In this document: positions 43,249 through 56,400 of the stretch, piece after piece
Numbering within the stretch: the stretch's first letter is position 1
Layout: every line of letters starts with the position of its first letter
NCBI GenBank assembly: GCA_947396885.1
Contig: OX377204.1
Coordinates: 2,294,001 to 2,358,000, forward strand
DNA: 64,000 bases
Origin: Heligmosomoides polygyrus polygyrus
Taxonomy: Eukaryota; Nematoda; Chromadorea; Rhabditida; Heligmosomidae
Direction: 5' to 3'
Position numbers and translations under genes: made by a program
Notes under the pieces: model-generated
Databases searched by the model: none
Told to the model about the DNA's origin: nothing
The model's input: the letters and a program-made list of their open reading frames with translations, nothing else

Positions 43249-43389
43249 TAAGTCCCAGTTTACAGTTGCGCCGCTGCGCCGCGCGGCACCATATTCGCAA
43301 TAGATATCGATCGGGCGGCGCGAAAAATCGATATCTATGGCGATCGTGGTGCCGCGCCGCGTCGCGGCGCAAGTATAAAGCAGGGCTTA
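43249..43389. repeat. MITE family R2, copy 3
   Basis: TAAGTCCCAGTTTACAG and GTATAAAGCAGGGCTTA ends with internal GCGCCGCGCGGCACCA and TGGTGCCGCGCCGCG arms. Confidence 0.65.
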
Positions 43390-43731
43390 GCGGAAACTTC
43401 ATCTATGGGGGTTATTTGGGGTGCTGATCACGAATCTGACATCCGTTTTTCGTTTTAGGCTGGAGTACGGTAGGTTACGGTAGATACGGGTGGCTAAGGT
43501 TGCTGAGGTTCGTTCAAAGCAAGCAAAGCACTTTCGGAAGGTGGGTCGAACGGCAGTTTATCCTTCTTCGAATGCGAGCCACCGGTGCTGCTTTTCCACG
43601 GAAACGGTACCGCTAAATAGAATAGGGAGCGTTCCTTGGGTAGATCGCATCACTAGCATTCGCACCACGTCAAGGCCTCGGAAAAAAGAAGGGCGTGGCG
43701 AAACTTAAAGGAATCTAGAAGTAAATGATTC

Positions 43732-44322
43732 GGCACTAGTTAGAAGTTCCGACTCCACCGAAACGACTTCGGTCGAAAAATTTATTTTCGCTGAAACTTC
43801 GTCTATTTTGGGGTGGGGGAGTTATTTGGGGTGCTGATCACGAATCTGACATCCGTTTTTGAAATTGCGGTCGATTACGGTAGGTACGGGAAATTAAGGC
43901 TGCCGAAGTCATAGTCACCAATTCTGCCCAAGCTTCGCCTAGGGGGGTTACTTCGAGTGCTGATAACGAATCTGACATCCGTTTTTCGTTTACGCTGGAA
44001 TTTGGGCGAAAACGGTGACCGTTACTTTAGTCACCCGTACCTTACGTAAGCTACCGTACTCCAACGTAAAACGAAAAACAGATGTCAGATTCGTGATCAG
44101 CACCCCGAACAATCCCCTAGATGAAGTTTGGGCAAAATTGGTGACTATAACCTCGGCAGCCTTAGTTACCCGTATCTACCGTAACCTACCGTACTCCAGC
44201 GTAAAACGAAAAGATGTCAGATTCGTGATCAGCACCCCGAATAAACCCGTGGACGACGTATCAGCGAAAAGTTTTTGCCGACCGAAGTCGTGTCGGTGGA
44301 GTCGGAACTTTTAACTAGTGCC
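43732..44322. mobile_element. palindromic element with 8-bp TSD
   Basis: GGCACTAGT at the left and ACTAGTGCC at the right, AATGATTC duplicated exactly outside (43724-43731, 44323-44330). The arms are inverted copies of CGAATCTGACATCCG and CCTACCGTACTCCAGCG modules. An 8-bp duplication is typical of hAT-type, P or Merlin elements. No transposase is present. Confidence 0.75.
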
Positions 44323-44427
44323 AATGATTCGCCATAACAACCTCGAAAGGCACACAAGTACAAACAGACAACTGCTAATACAAATGGCGAGATTCTGAGA
44401 AGAAACTGGAGACCCATTTCTTTACAG

Positions 44428-44440
44428 TTCGACGTTCGCC
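44428..44440 (+). promoter_or_regulatory. 3' splice or trans-splice acceptor before ATG
   Basis: ATTTCTTTACAG ends at 44427, and the ATG is 13 nt downstream. With no convincing upstream exon, this may be the SL1 trans-splice site of the zinc-finger gene; a 5' UTR exon is the alternative. Confidence 0.5.
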
Positions 44441-44498
44441 ATGCTGAGTGACACAGCGACGGCGCCGTACCCTGATCAGTGGCACGAAAACAAGTCCG
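44441..44498 (+). CDS. zinc-finger gene exon 1
   Basis: MLSDTATAPYPDQWHENKS, then a split Glu codon. Donor GTAAGT. Confidence 0.8.
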
Positions 44499-47400
44499 GT
44501 AAGTTCCTTTCTCTCTCGAGAGGCTTTCAAATATGAATTTGTCCAGTAGCTGGTGTTTAGAAAGAAGCTCGCAGAACGATTGATGTCATTCAAGAGTGTC
44601 ATTTTTTTGAATGTTCTCATTTTTTTGTCTATTATTGCAGCCATTACTTCTGCTTTTTCTTGCTGTTGATTTTTGTCTCTAAAACCAGATTAGCGCTTGA
44701 TAAAGGATAAAGGATAAAGGACGGAGTTACTTAATCCTTTTTGGGATGCGCCACGCATTCAACTTCTACGGGATGTCGTAGAGTCGATTTGAATGCGTAT
44801 TTGACTATACAATGATTTGCAGTGGCCAGCGTATGAAAAAGTCAGCGCTTTATCCTTCCCAGACAAGTCTGGTACCAATTCACCGACCCCGGAGGGATGG
44901 AAGGGTGGATTGGTTGGCCTAGGCGGGAAATCCGAACCAAGAACCTAGTATCGGGTGTACGCGACAGCCGGCGCCTCCTCCGACTGCGCTGCACACCCCC
45001 GTTTAGGTGAATAGAGATTATAAAATATAGGTTACAAGTGCGACTTTGCAGCATCATTGACCAATGGAAAGTAGTTTTTGCAAAACATAAAATTTGCTAC
45101 CATCTAGGACCTGCTGCGTGCTTTATCGGTATCAAGCCGTTCATCACTTCGGTACCTTCATCATAGACGTTCTCCCCGGACCGTCCAGTAAGACATTGGT
45201 TTGTTCTGCGCAGTACTTCTGTCCCTTTGGTTGCTTTTCCGCAACCGTTCTCATGCTCAACATTTAGCGTTTCCGGATATCGCTGACATCTCTTCCGAAG
45301 CCAGGTTTCCTCTCACTCGTTTCTTTTGCTGGTCCGCCTTCACTGGTCTTCCCTCCCCTCTTTAGTTCCTCCACCCTTCTGGTGCCAACTCCTGACGCAC
45401 TTCTTTGTTTCCACTATTCACACCTGCTGTTCTCTTCTTGCTAGATTCCCCGTCCTGGCCCCTTCTCCAGGTTGTTCCTTTCCTTCCCGGTCGCTCTCCT
45501 GGTAAACCCTAGAGGTCACCTTACTGCCCTTCTCCACCACCTCCTTAGTGGGCATCCCATGCTCACGGCAGATGTCGGTGACACATATTCAGAATCAGTA
45601 CGCTTGTTGCGCGACGTAGGAGGGCGCGCAGTCGCCGCTGTGTCGAGCCTGAAGAGGCTGTGCATATGGCAGATTCCTTGTTCCTCTATGAAGTCCCCTA
45701 CTGCTCCCTTCTTGTTGGTTCCTCGTCCTGGTCCCGACTCCAGGTCCCTTCTTCCAGGTAGATCCCCTTCCCTTCGGAATCCTTCCTACTACTCTACCCA
45801 ATTAAATAGCCCTCCCACGCTCACGACACGACGACGGCCATTTCACGACATCGGCGTCACATCTTCTAAATCCGGTCTCCCTCACTGGTAATGGATCATC
45901 TAGCTGATCCTCCTTACTGCCTTTCCCCCTTATTGGTAACTACTTACCGGACCGTCCATAGTGCCTAAATACCCTTCCTGGTGCCACCTTCTGGCCTGCT
46001 TCACTGTTCCCCTATCGACCCCCCCCCCATTCCGATGCCTACTGCAGGTCGCTCCCTCCTGATCGCTGTCGGTTCTCCACCCTTGAAGTCCCCTTCTACT
46101 CTTACCCCTTTAATGGTCTTCCCATGCTAAAGCCACGAAGTCGGCGGCACGGCTTCTGAAACTGGACGCTCAGAAACGCGCGTAGGTGCTGTTGTGTTAA
46201 GCAGTAAAGGGCTGCGCTTTCCCTGCTGCAGAAACATTACACGTTCAATAGCAAATTTTGCCCTCGCTGTAGATGATGCGGCGTATCTCGCCTAGGTTAG
46301 ATCACTCAAACGTCAGTGGTAGATAGTATTTTTAAGCCTTGATGTAGACTACTCTGTTCTGCACAAGTGTGATGTTTCTTCAAGAAGCAATCACCCAAAT
46401 GGAAGTGTAATGAAGGCAAACGCCGCCATCTTCTTTGTAGCAATTCAGCACTCCTAGCGGATCTCGCAGAAATAACGAAAAACTTCCAAAACCTTTCACC
46501 TAAATAGTAACAGGATATAGGACGGCGTTACTCAATCCCTTTTGGGATGCGCCACGCATCCTACTTCTCCGAGATGTCGTGGAGGCGACTTGAATGCGTA
46601 TTTGACCATACGATGACTTGCGGTGGCCAGCCGATGAACAAGTCAGCGCTCTATCCTTCCCAGACAAGTCTGGTACCAATTCACCGACCCCGGAGGGATG
46701 GAAGGCTTGGTTGGCCTGGGCGGGAAATCCGAACGAGGAACCTGGTATCCGGTGCACGCGACAGCCGGCGCCTCCTCCGACTGCGCTACACGCGCCCCTG
46801 CAATAGCGCTATTAACTGTAAAACTATCAAAACAGAACTTTGCTTCGTTTTTCTCTCTAATCTTGACATATTTAGATATAGACATTATATTCATTTGTAG
46901 GCGTTATTTATATTTATTTATATATAGACGCTTGCTGTTGCAAAAAGGCAGGAAGGAAGAAAAAGGAAGTGTTTTTTGTAAGCCATATGAAATCTCGGTG
47001 GCTCCTGCTTGGAAGAAAATATTATACATGGCATTCTGTGGGGTGAGAAAGCATGAAGCGTAAAATCTAATTCGAGGTCCAATGTATCATTGCATTTTCT
47101 TTTTTATTTCATCTTATAATTCACATTATAAATGACCAAACACTTCAGAATCCGATTCGACGTTCTATTTCGATGCTGTCCCTGGTCCCTATGGTCATCC
47201 ACCCAACAACATGTACTATCCGGTGCACGACCAAAGGTAATCCTATTGCCTCCGTTTCCTATCTAGCAAACGAGAAGATTTTTGCAGTCTTGCTGCTCAC
47301 AGTGAGAGCTATAAGACGCGATAGAAAGGGCGAACTTCTAAGGCTATTCGAGCAGAGTGTACGCTTTTCGAAGCTCCTTGAGTCTGTCCAATCCTGGTTT

Positions 47401-50400
47401 CAGATTCCAACCGTCGTTTCCGGACGCCTACCATCGAGTCGCTCCGCAATACGAGCACCAGGTGCCGTTGTCGGAGCCGATTCAGATCACTGCCAGCTAC
47501 CCATCCATGCACTTCACTCACCACCACCACCACCATCAACAGCAGCAGCAGAAGATCGAAGTATGTGATGAGCTCTCCGAAATCAGTCAGTCAGCGACTC
47601 CACCGCACCCGTTCTATGCCATCCGTTTCAGTTTCCGCCTTCCGCAACGCACTCGTCGGCTCCGCCTATGACCAATCAGGCACAGCTCCAACCCACGCAG
47701 ACGGCTCTTCCCACGGCTCCGTTGCCCCGCCCTTCTACCGTATCCCCGTGTGAACAGACCTCGCTCAGCAGTCCTACACTGACCTCCAACAGCGGCTCCG
47801 CTTCTTCCGAAACGCCGCCGATTTCTGGAGAGAATATTTCCACCGATCTCGAGGTGAGCTCAGCATTTCTTGCTTTTCTGATAGGACAGCTCAAAGTAAG
47901 ACAGCTGAAAAAAGATTCATCGTTGAAACACGACCTCGAAATTGGCATCTGCGAAATGACGGGGACCTAGAATCTTTTTTTGGTGCAAAGTAAGAGAGGG
48001 ATCCACAGTGTACCTCTTCCATATTTAGTAGCTTTACCTGAATCAGATCAGGCTTAGAAATCCTTATATCTCATAAATCCATTATTACTTATGTAGTTGT
48101 ATTCTGATTTTCGTTTTAAAAGTTTTTGCGCAAATCGCCGGGATTTTATTCAGGAAAATGTGGGCGAATCCCCTTTTTAGGTTAGGATTTTTTTTTTGGA
48201 AAAACAACGTTGAAAGCGCATTTGTGTGACAAGGATTTGTGGTCGAATTGTGACAGTATCGCGACTTTCTCGCGATCATAGGACGATTTTCTACTGTGAG
48301 GAATTTCGCTTAGAGATTTGTCAGATTGTGCAGCTATGCATACAAAAAACTCCCTATAAAAGAGTCATATTGGAAAATTCACATGGCGCCTCTTCTCATG
48401 TTTCATTTTTTCTGTTCCTCACTCTTTCGTGAGATGTTTTTAGGACGCTCTAATATGTACCGTATTCGCATATTAAAGTTTTGATTTAATTACCCAAGTT
48501 TGAGGTAAACTGTGTCGAACTATTGGAGTATTTGTGTACCGAAGGACATATTCTACACCACCGACATTCTAGCAATCCAGCTTAGAGAGTTTTGCATAAA
48601 TATTAATACAGAAGATGGATATTTAAATAAAATAGTAAAAATACAAAATAAAATAATAATAATAATAATAATAAACAAGTTAAATAATAAATAAGAATAA
48701 AATCTATTAAATGAAATTTAACGAATTTGCGTCTGCCTCTTCAAGCGTGCGCGCGTCGTAGTGCAGTCGGACGTGATGCCAGCTGTGGCATGCACTCAGA
48801 TTCCAGGTTTTTGGTTCGGATCTCTCGTCCAGGCCTATCAAACGAGCTGCCTCATAAGGGGCCTGTTAATTGCTACTATACTTGTCTCCCCCAGCCATTG
48901 TGTCGGCCATATTCGCATTCAAATTGCTACCACAATATTTCGTAGAAACAGAATGCGTGGCGCATCTTGCTAAGGGATTGATTAACGCCAAGTCCGGCAC
49001 AAGTCTTCAATGTGACCTGCTTTGGGGACTGAAACGCGCCAGCCAATCAGAGCACCGACCGTACCTTTGGGTGACACTTCCGTTCGCGAAGGCAGATCAG
49101 TGTTAGTCGGAGGAGAGCGTTCCATTCCGTATGTTCGGGAAAGGCGGCAGAATTCAGAATAAGCGGCAGTTCAAGTGCAACTAGCTCAACTGATTACTTA
49201 GAAGACATCGTTTTGCAATTTTCTATCCGTAGAACACCACCCTATGTGTTTTCATTCGCTTTTCTAGCGGTGCCTCCCGCGCCCCTCCCCCCTCCCTATC
49301 GTGACTTTCGCCCCGACTCTTGAAGGACACAGAGCCTCTGCGCCCTCATGGTCCCGCCGCGCAAGCCGTCGAATACGCAGCATCGATTCGCTGCGACGAA
49401 GTATGAACGCCGCGCGCGCGGGCTCACTTCGCCTGTTGCCGCCGCTCCGAACGGTCGTGTCCGTCCGCCGTCCTCTCGTCAACATCCGCTGGACGCCAAG
49501 GATCCTGGAGCGAGCCGATTCCACCGCAGTGTCGAGGAGGAGCGCAGAGCCGAGGGGGATGAAGATCGACCCTGGCTTGGGCGCCAGGAAGAGGCAACCG
49601 TAGGTGCGAGGCGAGCAGCACCGCCTCGCACTTGCGGATACCTCACTGGGCGCACGCCCCCCGCAGGACCTCGTCGGACCATGGGTGGGATGCCCCTAGT
49701 GAGTGTAGATGTGCAGGTTGCGTGACTCGTAGTCATGTGTATTCGTAAGGAGTAGTAGCATGTGTAGTATATTAAACATGTATCTCTATATGTGTCTGCG
49801 GGAGTTACGAGAATACTGGTGAAGACCAACAACTTTATTACTCGCAATACTATGAGAAGATGAGAAGGCGCAGAGAAGTGCGGGAAAGTAGATGCAGAGT
49901 CGTAGAGGCCTCAGGGAGCTAAAGTCCATCGCAGTTTCGTCTATCTGGTTCGGCTGGGGCAGCAGGGCCCTACGTAGGTGGTGCCGCGTGGCTGGAAAGG
50001 GAAGAGCATGAGCGTGCTGTAAGTCCCCACCGATACTGCCACACCCGTGGCCTCGGCTCTGGACCACCGTTACCGATGCCGGTGGCGGCCAGCCCGGGGC
50101 ACCCCCCCCCCTACCTCCCCCACCCTACTAGGATAGGTTCGACAGGGCATATTCACGCCGCAAGGGCGCAGATTTGTGACTCGTCTAATGGTAAGCTACC
50201 CGTGTCAAAATTCATCAGCCCCACCCGCATCGAGTGTCCATGTGGAGTGTGCAGTCCCCTGTGCTCTCATTGGCTAACCCGTTCTTCACCTTGATGCAGG
50301 CCACATTGACGACTTGTTCCCAGTTTCTTTGTGAACTCTCATTCAAGACACCTGGTTTGAGCACTCTTGAGCTGTCGGTGCTCACACTATTTGCCTATAC

Positions 50401-53400
50401 TGACCGTTTAATTGCAGTTAGCAGTCTATGGTAAATCAAGAGATGAAGACACCCATCTCCTCGTCTTTATCTTCCACTGTTTCATTCCGAAGGGAAATTT
50501 TCGGTTACAGGGTCCGGATAACGAGCGAGTGATGTGCATGGCCTGTAGAGGTGTGTATCCCTCAAGACGAAGTCTGACTGGTCATATCGGTCGGAACGAG
50601 AAATGTCGCGAGATCATCGGTAAGTTCGATGCCTTCTCTTGAATATGGTTCTCCTTCAGCGGAAATGATGCGTATTTTTCCATTTTTTCCACGCTATTTT
50701 GACAAAACAGGACGCTCACGATGCAGCACTAAACGACGTCATCGTTCTGCCTCCCACGTGTCGAATCAGATTCCACTTTGCGCCGAAGACTACGAAAGCA
50801 TCCATTCATCTGGGGTCGGTGAGTTGCTAGCAACCTTGCCTGGGGTTAATGAAATATTGGAACGTCTATCGGCTGCCTTCTTTAGTTTAGCAGTACTCCT
50901 CAAACAGCAATCCTTTCAACATATGTACAGTATTTCTCGTAGTTAACCTCAAGGAGACTAACTAATGCCGATCCTCACACTTTAGCTTAGACGTCTGCAA
51001 TATCTTTTGAGCATTAGTTTACATAATAGACTCCTCGCCTTTAATCTGTAATTTTTTGTTGAGTGAAAAATTGGATTAGAAAAAAACGATATCGTTCACA
51101 AAGGGTGAAAACTACCAATCTTACAGCTGTAGTTGAAAAAGCAAGGGAAACCTACACTTCTAGGCGCCTTAGCTACCAATTAAGACGGTTGAAATCTGCC
51201 TCTACGGAAGTTTATTTATAAAAAAACCATATCAGGCTTCTCCAGCTTTAGCTCGTACTGCTCTTAGTCAGTTCCTTTCAAATTCGCTATGCTTTCTGCT
51301 TCTGTAACAGCGACAGATGTATCATCTCCTATTTTAGCTTAACATCACTTGAAAAGTAGCCGATAGACAGTTCAGTAGTTCGTTGTTCCCAGACAGGTCT
51401 GTTAGCAGCTCGTCAGCCTCGGAGCTACAGGCGGCGGCATGATTGGGCTCGGAATGGCTTTTAGAATCTTGCCATCTACAAATGCATACCCTTTCATGGA
51501 GTGAAATCTTTCATTCAAGCATAATCTGAACATTTCACGAAAAATTCTCAAGGCCTTCTGCTGAAAACCAACGCGCTGACCACCGCAAAGAGTTGACAGT
51601 AATTCAATGACATCAATAGCTCATTCGGTACTGGTCGGGAATGTGGGCAGCATTGGAAGACGCGCCAGCCGACCATGCCGCATCGAGTCTGCGTGCCAAT
51701 CAGAGGGAACGTGCGGACGGTACCCTGATTGACCGGTTTTTGTTTGGCCAACGCCCTGACTGGTTAGAATGGCTGGCGCACTCCCATCTCCTAACGCTGC
51801 CCACATTCGCGACATGTACTTTTTACTTTCTTGAAAACTTATTATGAATCATTCCTATAGCTGAGGTGATACAACAACAATGTGCAGTGCGTGCCGCGAA
51901 TGTGAGCAGCATTGGGAGGTGCATGCCACGAACGTGAGCAGCATTGGGAGGCGAGAACGCGCCGCCAGTCATAACCAATCACGGCACAGATCAAGCAAGG
52001 GCCCGCCAATCAGAGTACCGACCGCACACGTTCGCCTCCTCTCGATGCGGCATGGTTGGCTGACGCGTTCCCGCCTTCCAATGCTGCCCGCATTCCCGCC
52101 TAGTAACAAGTAAAGATTTACAAAAAAGTTCCATCAAAGTTTTGTATATTAAAAGTTCACGATTAATTCGCGGCTTAATAAAAAATTCGGCTAAGCTTCA
52201 AGTTCTCGTATATTGAAACCTCTGCACTCTCCTCATACATATGTTTCAATCTTCATTTGTCATCGAAATTATTGGCTAGAATTTCCATTTAAATTTTTTA
52301 TTTTCGTCGCTTTAGTATGAGTCTTCTGAATTTTATATGAATGGTCACTTAAAATTCCATCTGAAACCTCCTAGCGAGAAGAAAAAAACAAACAAATGAC
52401 CAGACTGAACTAAATTAATCGGTTTTGGTAACCGCCTTGAGAACATCAAGTTTGTTGGTTAAAATTACGTTGTTCAGGCCGGAACTACCTGGATCAAGTG
52501 GCAATGGGCGCCAACCCAATCGCTCCGGGAACGGAGAACGCCATCAAGGCCGGCGCACTCACCAACGGCCACGACGGTCTCAGCCCAATCTGTCCGCACT
52601 GTGATCGGTTCATAAGTCACTACAAGGTGAGCAGACTTCATTCATTCTCTGCTGACCCACTCAGACAAATTTGCGTTTGTAACCGTCAACCAGCTGGTTT
52701 GAAACACGTTGGTTAGTAACCGACCGTGAAAGGGTTTGGAACCGAGCTCGAAAGGTGGTCACGCCCCTCGCTGCGCAATAGCAACACGTGCTGCGGGGGG
52801 CGTGACCTCCTTTCGTGCTCAGTTTCAAACCCTTTCAAGGACGGTTTCAAACCCTTTCATGGTCGGTTACTAACCAACGGGTTTCAAACCAGTTGGTTGA
52901 CGGTTACTAATCAAAATTGTCCCGAGCAGGGTTTCCACACTTTTTACTGCCTGATCGAAGCGAATGTTACGACTGGCAAAGGCAACAGCCGCTAACAAAA
53001 GTGATTAGACACCGCTGATTTTGCTCGTAGCCTCAAAAGCATTTTGAAGCATATCTTATACTTTCTAGAGTGGGTTAGATTTTTTTGCACTGCCATGAAC
53101 CTCTCGCAATCAGAGCTATCATTCCCAGTCGTATTTCTTGGAATCAGCGCATTCGTATGAAGCGCCATAATTCTAATTTTTTTCAAGGAAAATTGGTACA
53201 AGTTTTTTGAAATCTTTTTAGTTCAGATATTTTAATGATCGAATTTGATAAAATCACTATTTTTTGATAAAAAATAGGACATTTTGTTTTAGCAATAGCC
53301 GCTATCAAGATTGATTAGACACTACAGTGCTTTTTGTTAATACCTTCATTTCACTTTATTATTTTTAAAATATTTTTTCTCTGTTTAAAGTGAATTAGAA

Positions 53401-56400
53401 TTGTAACACTGCCTTGAACCTCTAGCGCTATGATTTCCACTGGTACTCGCGCATCTTTTGGGATCAGGTAGCTCATTCGTATCAGGCGCCTTTTTTTATT
53501 TTTTTATTCATGAAAAATTCAATATACTTTGATTTTTTTAAAGTTTAGGTGGTCTAATGAGTATCGCAATTTAAAAATATACTTTAATATTAGAAAAAAC
53601 AGTAAACTTCAATGGTTCATCTCGCCACCTTCCTTCCGACAAACCGTGTTTATTATAACACCTTCTCGGTGGCTCATCATTAAGAAAGATGTTATAATTT
53701 TTTATTTTTATTAAATGTTATCATTTTATATTTTTGATTTATTTCCATTTTTTATCTTTTTTGTTATTTCATTCGATTTTTTTCTATTTTTCAATAGTTT
53801 TGTTTTGTTTATTTTTTATTTTTTAAAATTTTATATAAACACCTCCTCGGTGGCTCATCAGTGAAGGAAGGAGATGTTATAATTTTTAATTTTATAATTT
53901 TTATTAAATGTTGTTATTTTAATATTTTTGATTTATTTCCATTTTTATATATTTTTGTTATTTTATTCTATTTTTTCTATTTTTAATACTTTTGTTTTGT
54001 TTATTTTTTATTTTTCAAATATAGCTTATGAACACTTCCTAGGTGGCTGGCTCATCAGTGAAGAATGGAGATGTTATAATTTTTAATTTTATAATTTTTA
54101 TTAAATATTATTATTTTACTATTTTTGATTCATTTCCACTTTTTTATTTTTTGTTATTTTATTCTATTTTTTCTATTTTTTAATACTTTGGTTTCGTTTA
54201 TTTTTTCTTTTTTAAAATTGTTTATAAACACCTCCTCGGTGGCTCATCAGTGAAGAAAGAAGGAGTTATAATTTTTAATTTCTTTACTTTTAATAAATGT
54301 TATTATAATATTCTAAAATTTTTGTTTCATTTCCATTTTTATATTCTTTATTATTTTTTCTTTGTTTTAAATATAAAAAATTAAAAAATAAACAAGAACA
54401 AAAATATTTTTTAAATATTTTTGCTTTTGTTTTTTTATTTTTAAATATTTTTTATAACTTTTTAGTTTTTATTTTTTTATAAAGTTTTAATTTCTTCAGA
54501 AAATAACAAACATAACAATTTTCTTTTGTTTTAAAGCGCAACAAGGCAGAAACATTTAAGACATCAAAAGACGAGCCGTGCTCTCGAAAAGCCCCTCGCG
54601 ATTTTTATTCGATTGATAGTGTAAATGCGGTTTACATGAGGCAACAAAGTGAGGATACGTGCGCTTCTTACAATTGTTTTGTTGTAAGCGGTCATAACGA
54701 TGAATTGTGGCGACGAACACACTCTAGCGCCAAGGGGGACTCGAACTAGCACCTCCTGCTGACCGAGAGGGAATGCTCTACGCCATTACACCACCGGCGC
54801 TGTTTGTTTTTGTTGTGTCCTTAACAAATGTGAAACTCCATACAAAGAGAAAGTTCGCTGGCAATCGAATAAAAATCGCGACGTGTACGACGAGTGCATG
54901 GCGCAGTCTCTTTTTTGGCACCAAAAATCCGGCCGCCATCCTGCCCTTTAAGTTATTCTTTCCCCTCAAAAATTGAAATTTTTATGAAAGTGAAAATTGA
55001 GAATTTTATAGGTTTTCTAGCATTACGTTCACTTATTGAGCAGGAGAATTAAAACTTCAAAGAAGGTCATACTAAAATTTGAACAAAAAATTCTTCTATC
55101 CTTTTTGGAGAGTCTCCAATTCAATGTGGAAGGAACTTCTTTCGATTTTTAGGGTGTTTAATTTGATTTCAAAAGCGTCAGGCTTGTTTAGAAGAGTGTC
55201 CAATTCGACCAAAAATTGGTGTGTATAAGCAGCATGGTTCCTTCCGTCTTGGAAATTGCCGAGAAAGATCCTCTTGTAAGCCAGTCCAATTTGCTTTCTT
55301 GATAGATGGCTTGCACTCAATTTTTTTCTCGTTGTTAGACGATCTGGTCAGGTGGGAGGGCTCCTCTCTACTGGAACAGACCCGTTTTTTGATGAAGACC
55401 TTTGCCATTTTAGGGCAATATTCGACGGCACATCAATCAGTGCGGCAAAAACGAAAGTCCACAGAAGAGACCGCGTCCGGACAAGGACAGGCGGCGAGAC
55501 GCGAAACGACGTCGTCTCGACGAATCAGCGTTGCCTCATGTGTTGCACGAGGGATTCGATCCTGGTGGGTGGGCGGCAGTCAAGAAACCGTGTCGAGTTG
55601 TCATTCCACTGCGCTAACATGCGCACTGTTCCAGCGACCATGCCGCAGAACACGGGCATCGTCGGATCTCCGGTGATGTCGCCCGCTCTCGGATCGTATC
55701 TGCCCGCTCACGAGCAGGACATCCAGCAGCAGGACAACATGTCCTACATGAATGGCCACGCAATCGAGCCGGTACGTTACGCGCGTGATTCGTTAGGTGG
55801 TGGAATGGATCAACGTCCTTGTTGCTGCGTCTCCTTGACGCATCGTCGGTCGCTATCGAGTTTTCGGATGGCTTTTTGTAGCCCAAACGTTAATTTCGTT
55901 GAATTCCGTCCGGTGAAAAAGCGTGCGCGTCGATCAAGTTCCACGCAGTTGGTCTCGCTTGCACTTAATTGAACACGATGGCCGAAATTCGATCTTTCCG
56001 ATGACGAAAGCCGGGGTCTAGGTTGTGGTGGACGTCTCTGAAACTCCTTGGAATTGTCGTTTTTACGCGAGATAGGGGCACCAGCTGCACCTTAACAGAC
56101 TCATCTCCTTAAGCTTCTATAATGAAATCAGGTTTTTCTGAAAGTTTTGATGAGATAGTGATCCTCTATGGCCACGATTCCCACCAACAAGGCGAAGCTG
56201 GGCATCAGACATTCGGTCCGACGCCGACTCGTCACTTTTCCCAAGCCCTAGCTAAAAGGATTGTGCAAAGTAGGGGACTTTTGGAAAGCCCAGATCTTAA
56301 GGCCCGTTTATACTTCCGACGACGAGCGACGCGACAGCATGTATAGTGGCCAAATTGATTGAGCGACGCGATCGATCAGTTTCGCCACTTTACATGCCGT

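Noticed and set aside
46500..46900. Repeated MRHAFYFYGMSWRR-type proteins (also at 2473, 16551, 19311, 29029, 35402 and elsewhere)
   Set aside because: They are translations of SINE1 copies in both directions; similarity reflects the repeat, not a gene family.
49348..49725. 125-codon coding exon in intron 4
   Set aside because: GC-driven open frames on both strands; no phase-compatible splice sites to neighbouring exons, which already join in phase.
54686..54807. Functional tRNA gene
   Set aside because: A/B boxes and acceptor stem are present, but there is no convincing anticodon arm, and the 3' extension is shared with two other loci and flanked by a target duplication.
55352..55972. 206-codon single-exon gene
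   Set aside because: Only 55635-55771 of it is coding in this frame; the preceding conserved finger half at 55414 is in another frame and joined by a 70-bp intron.
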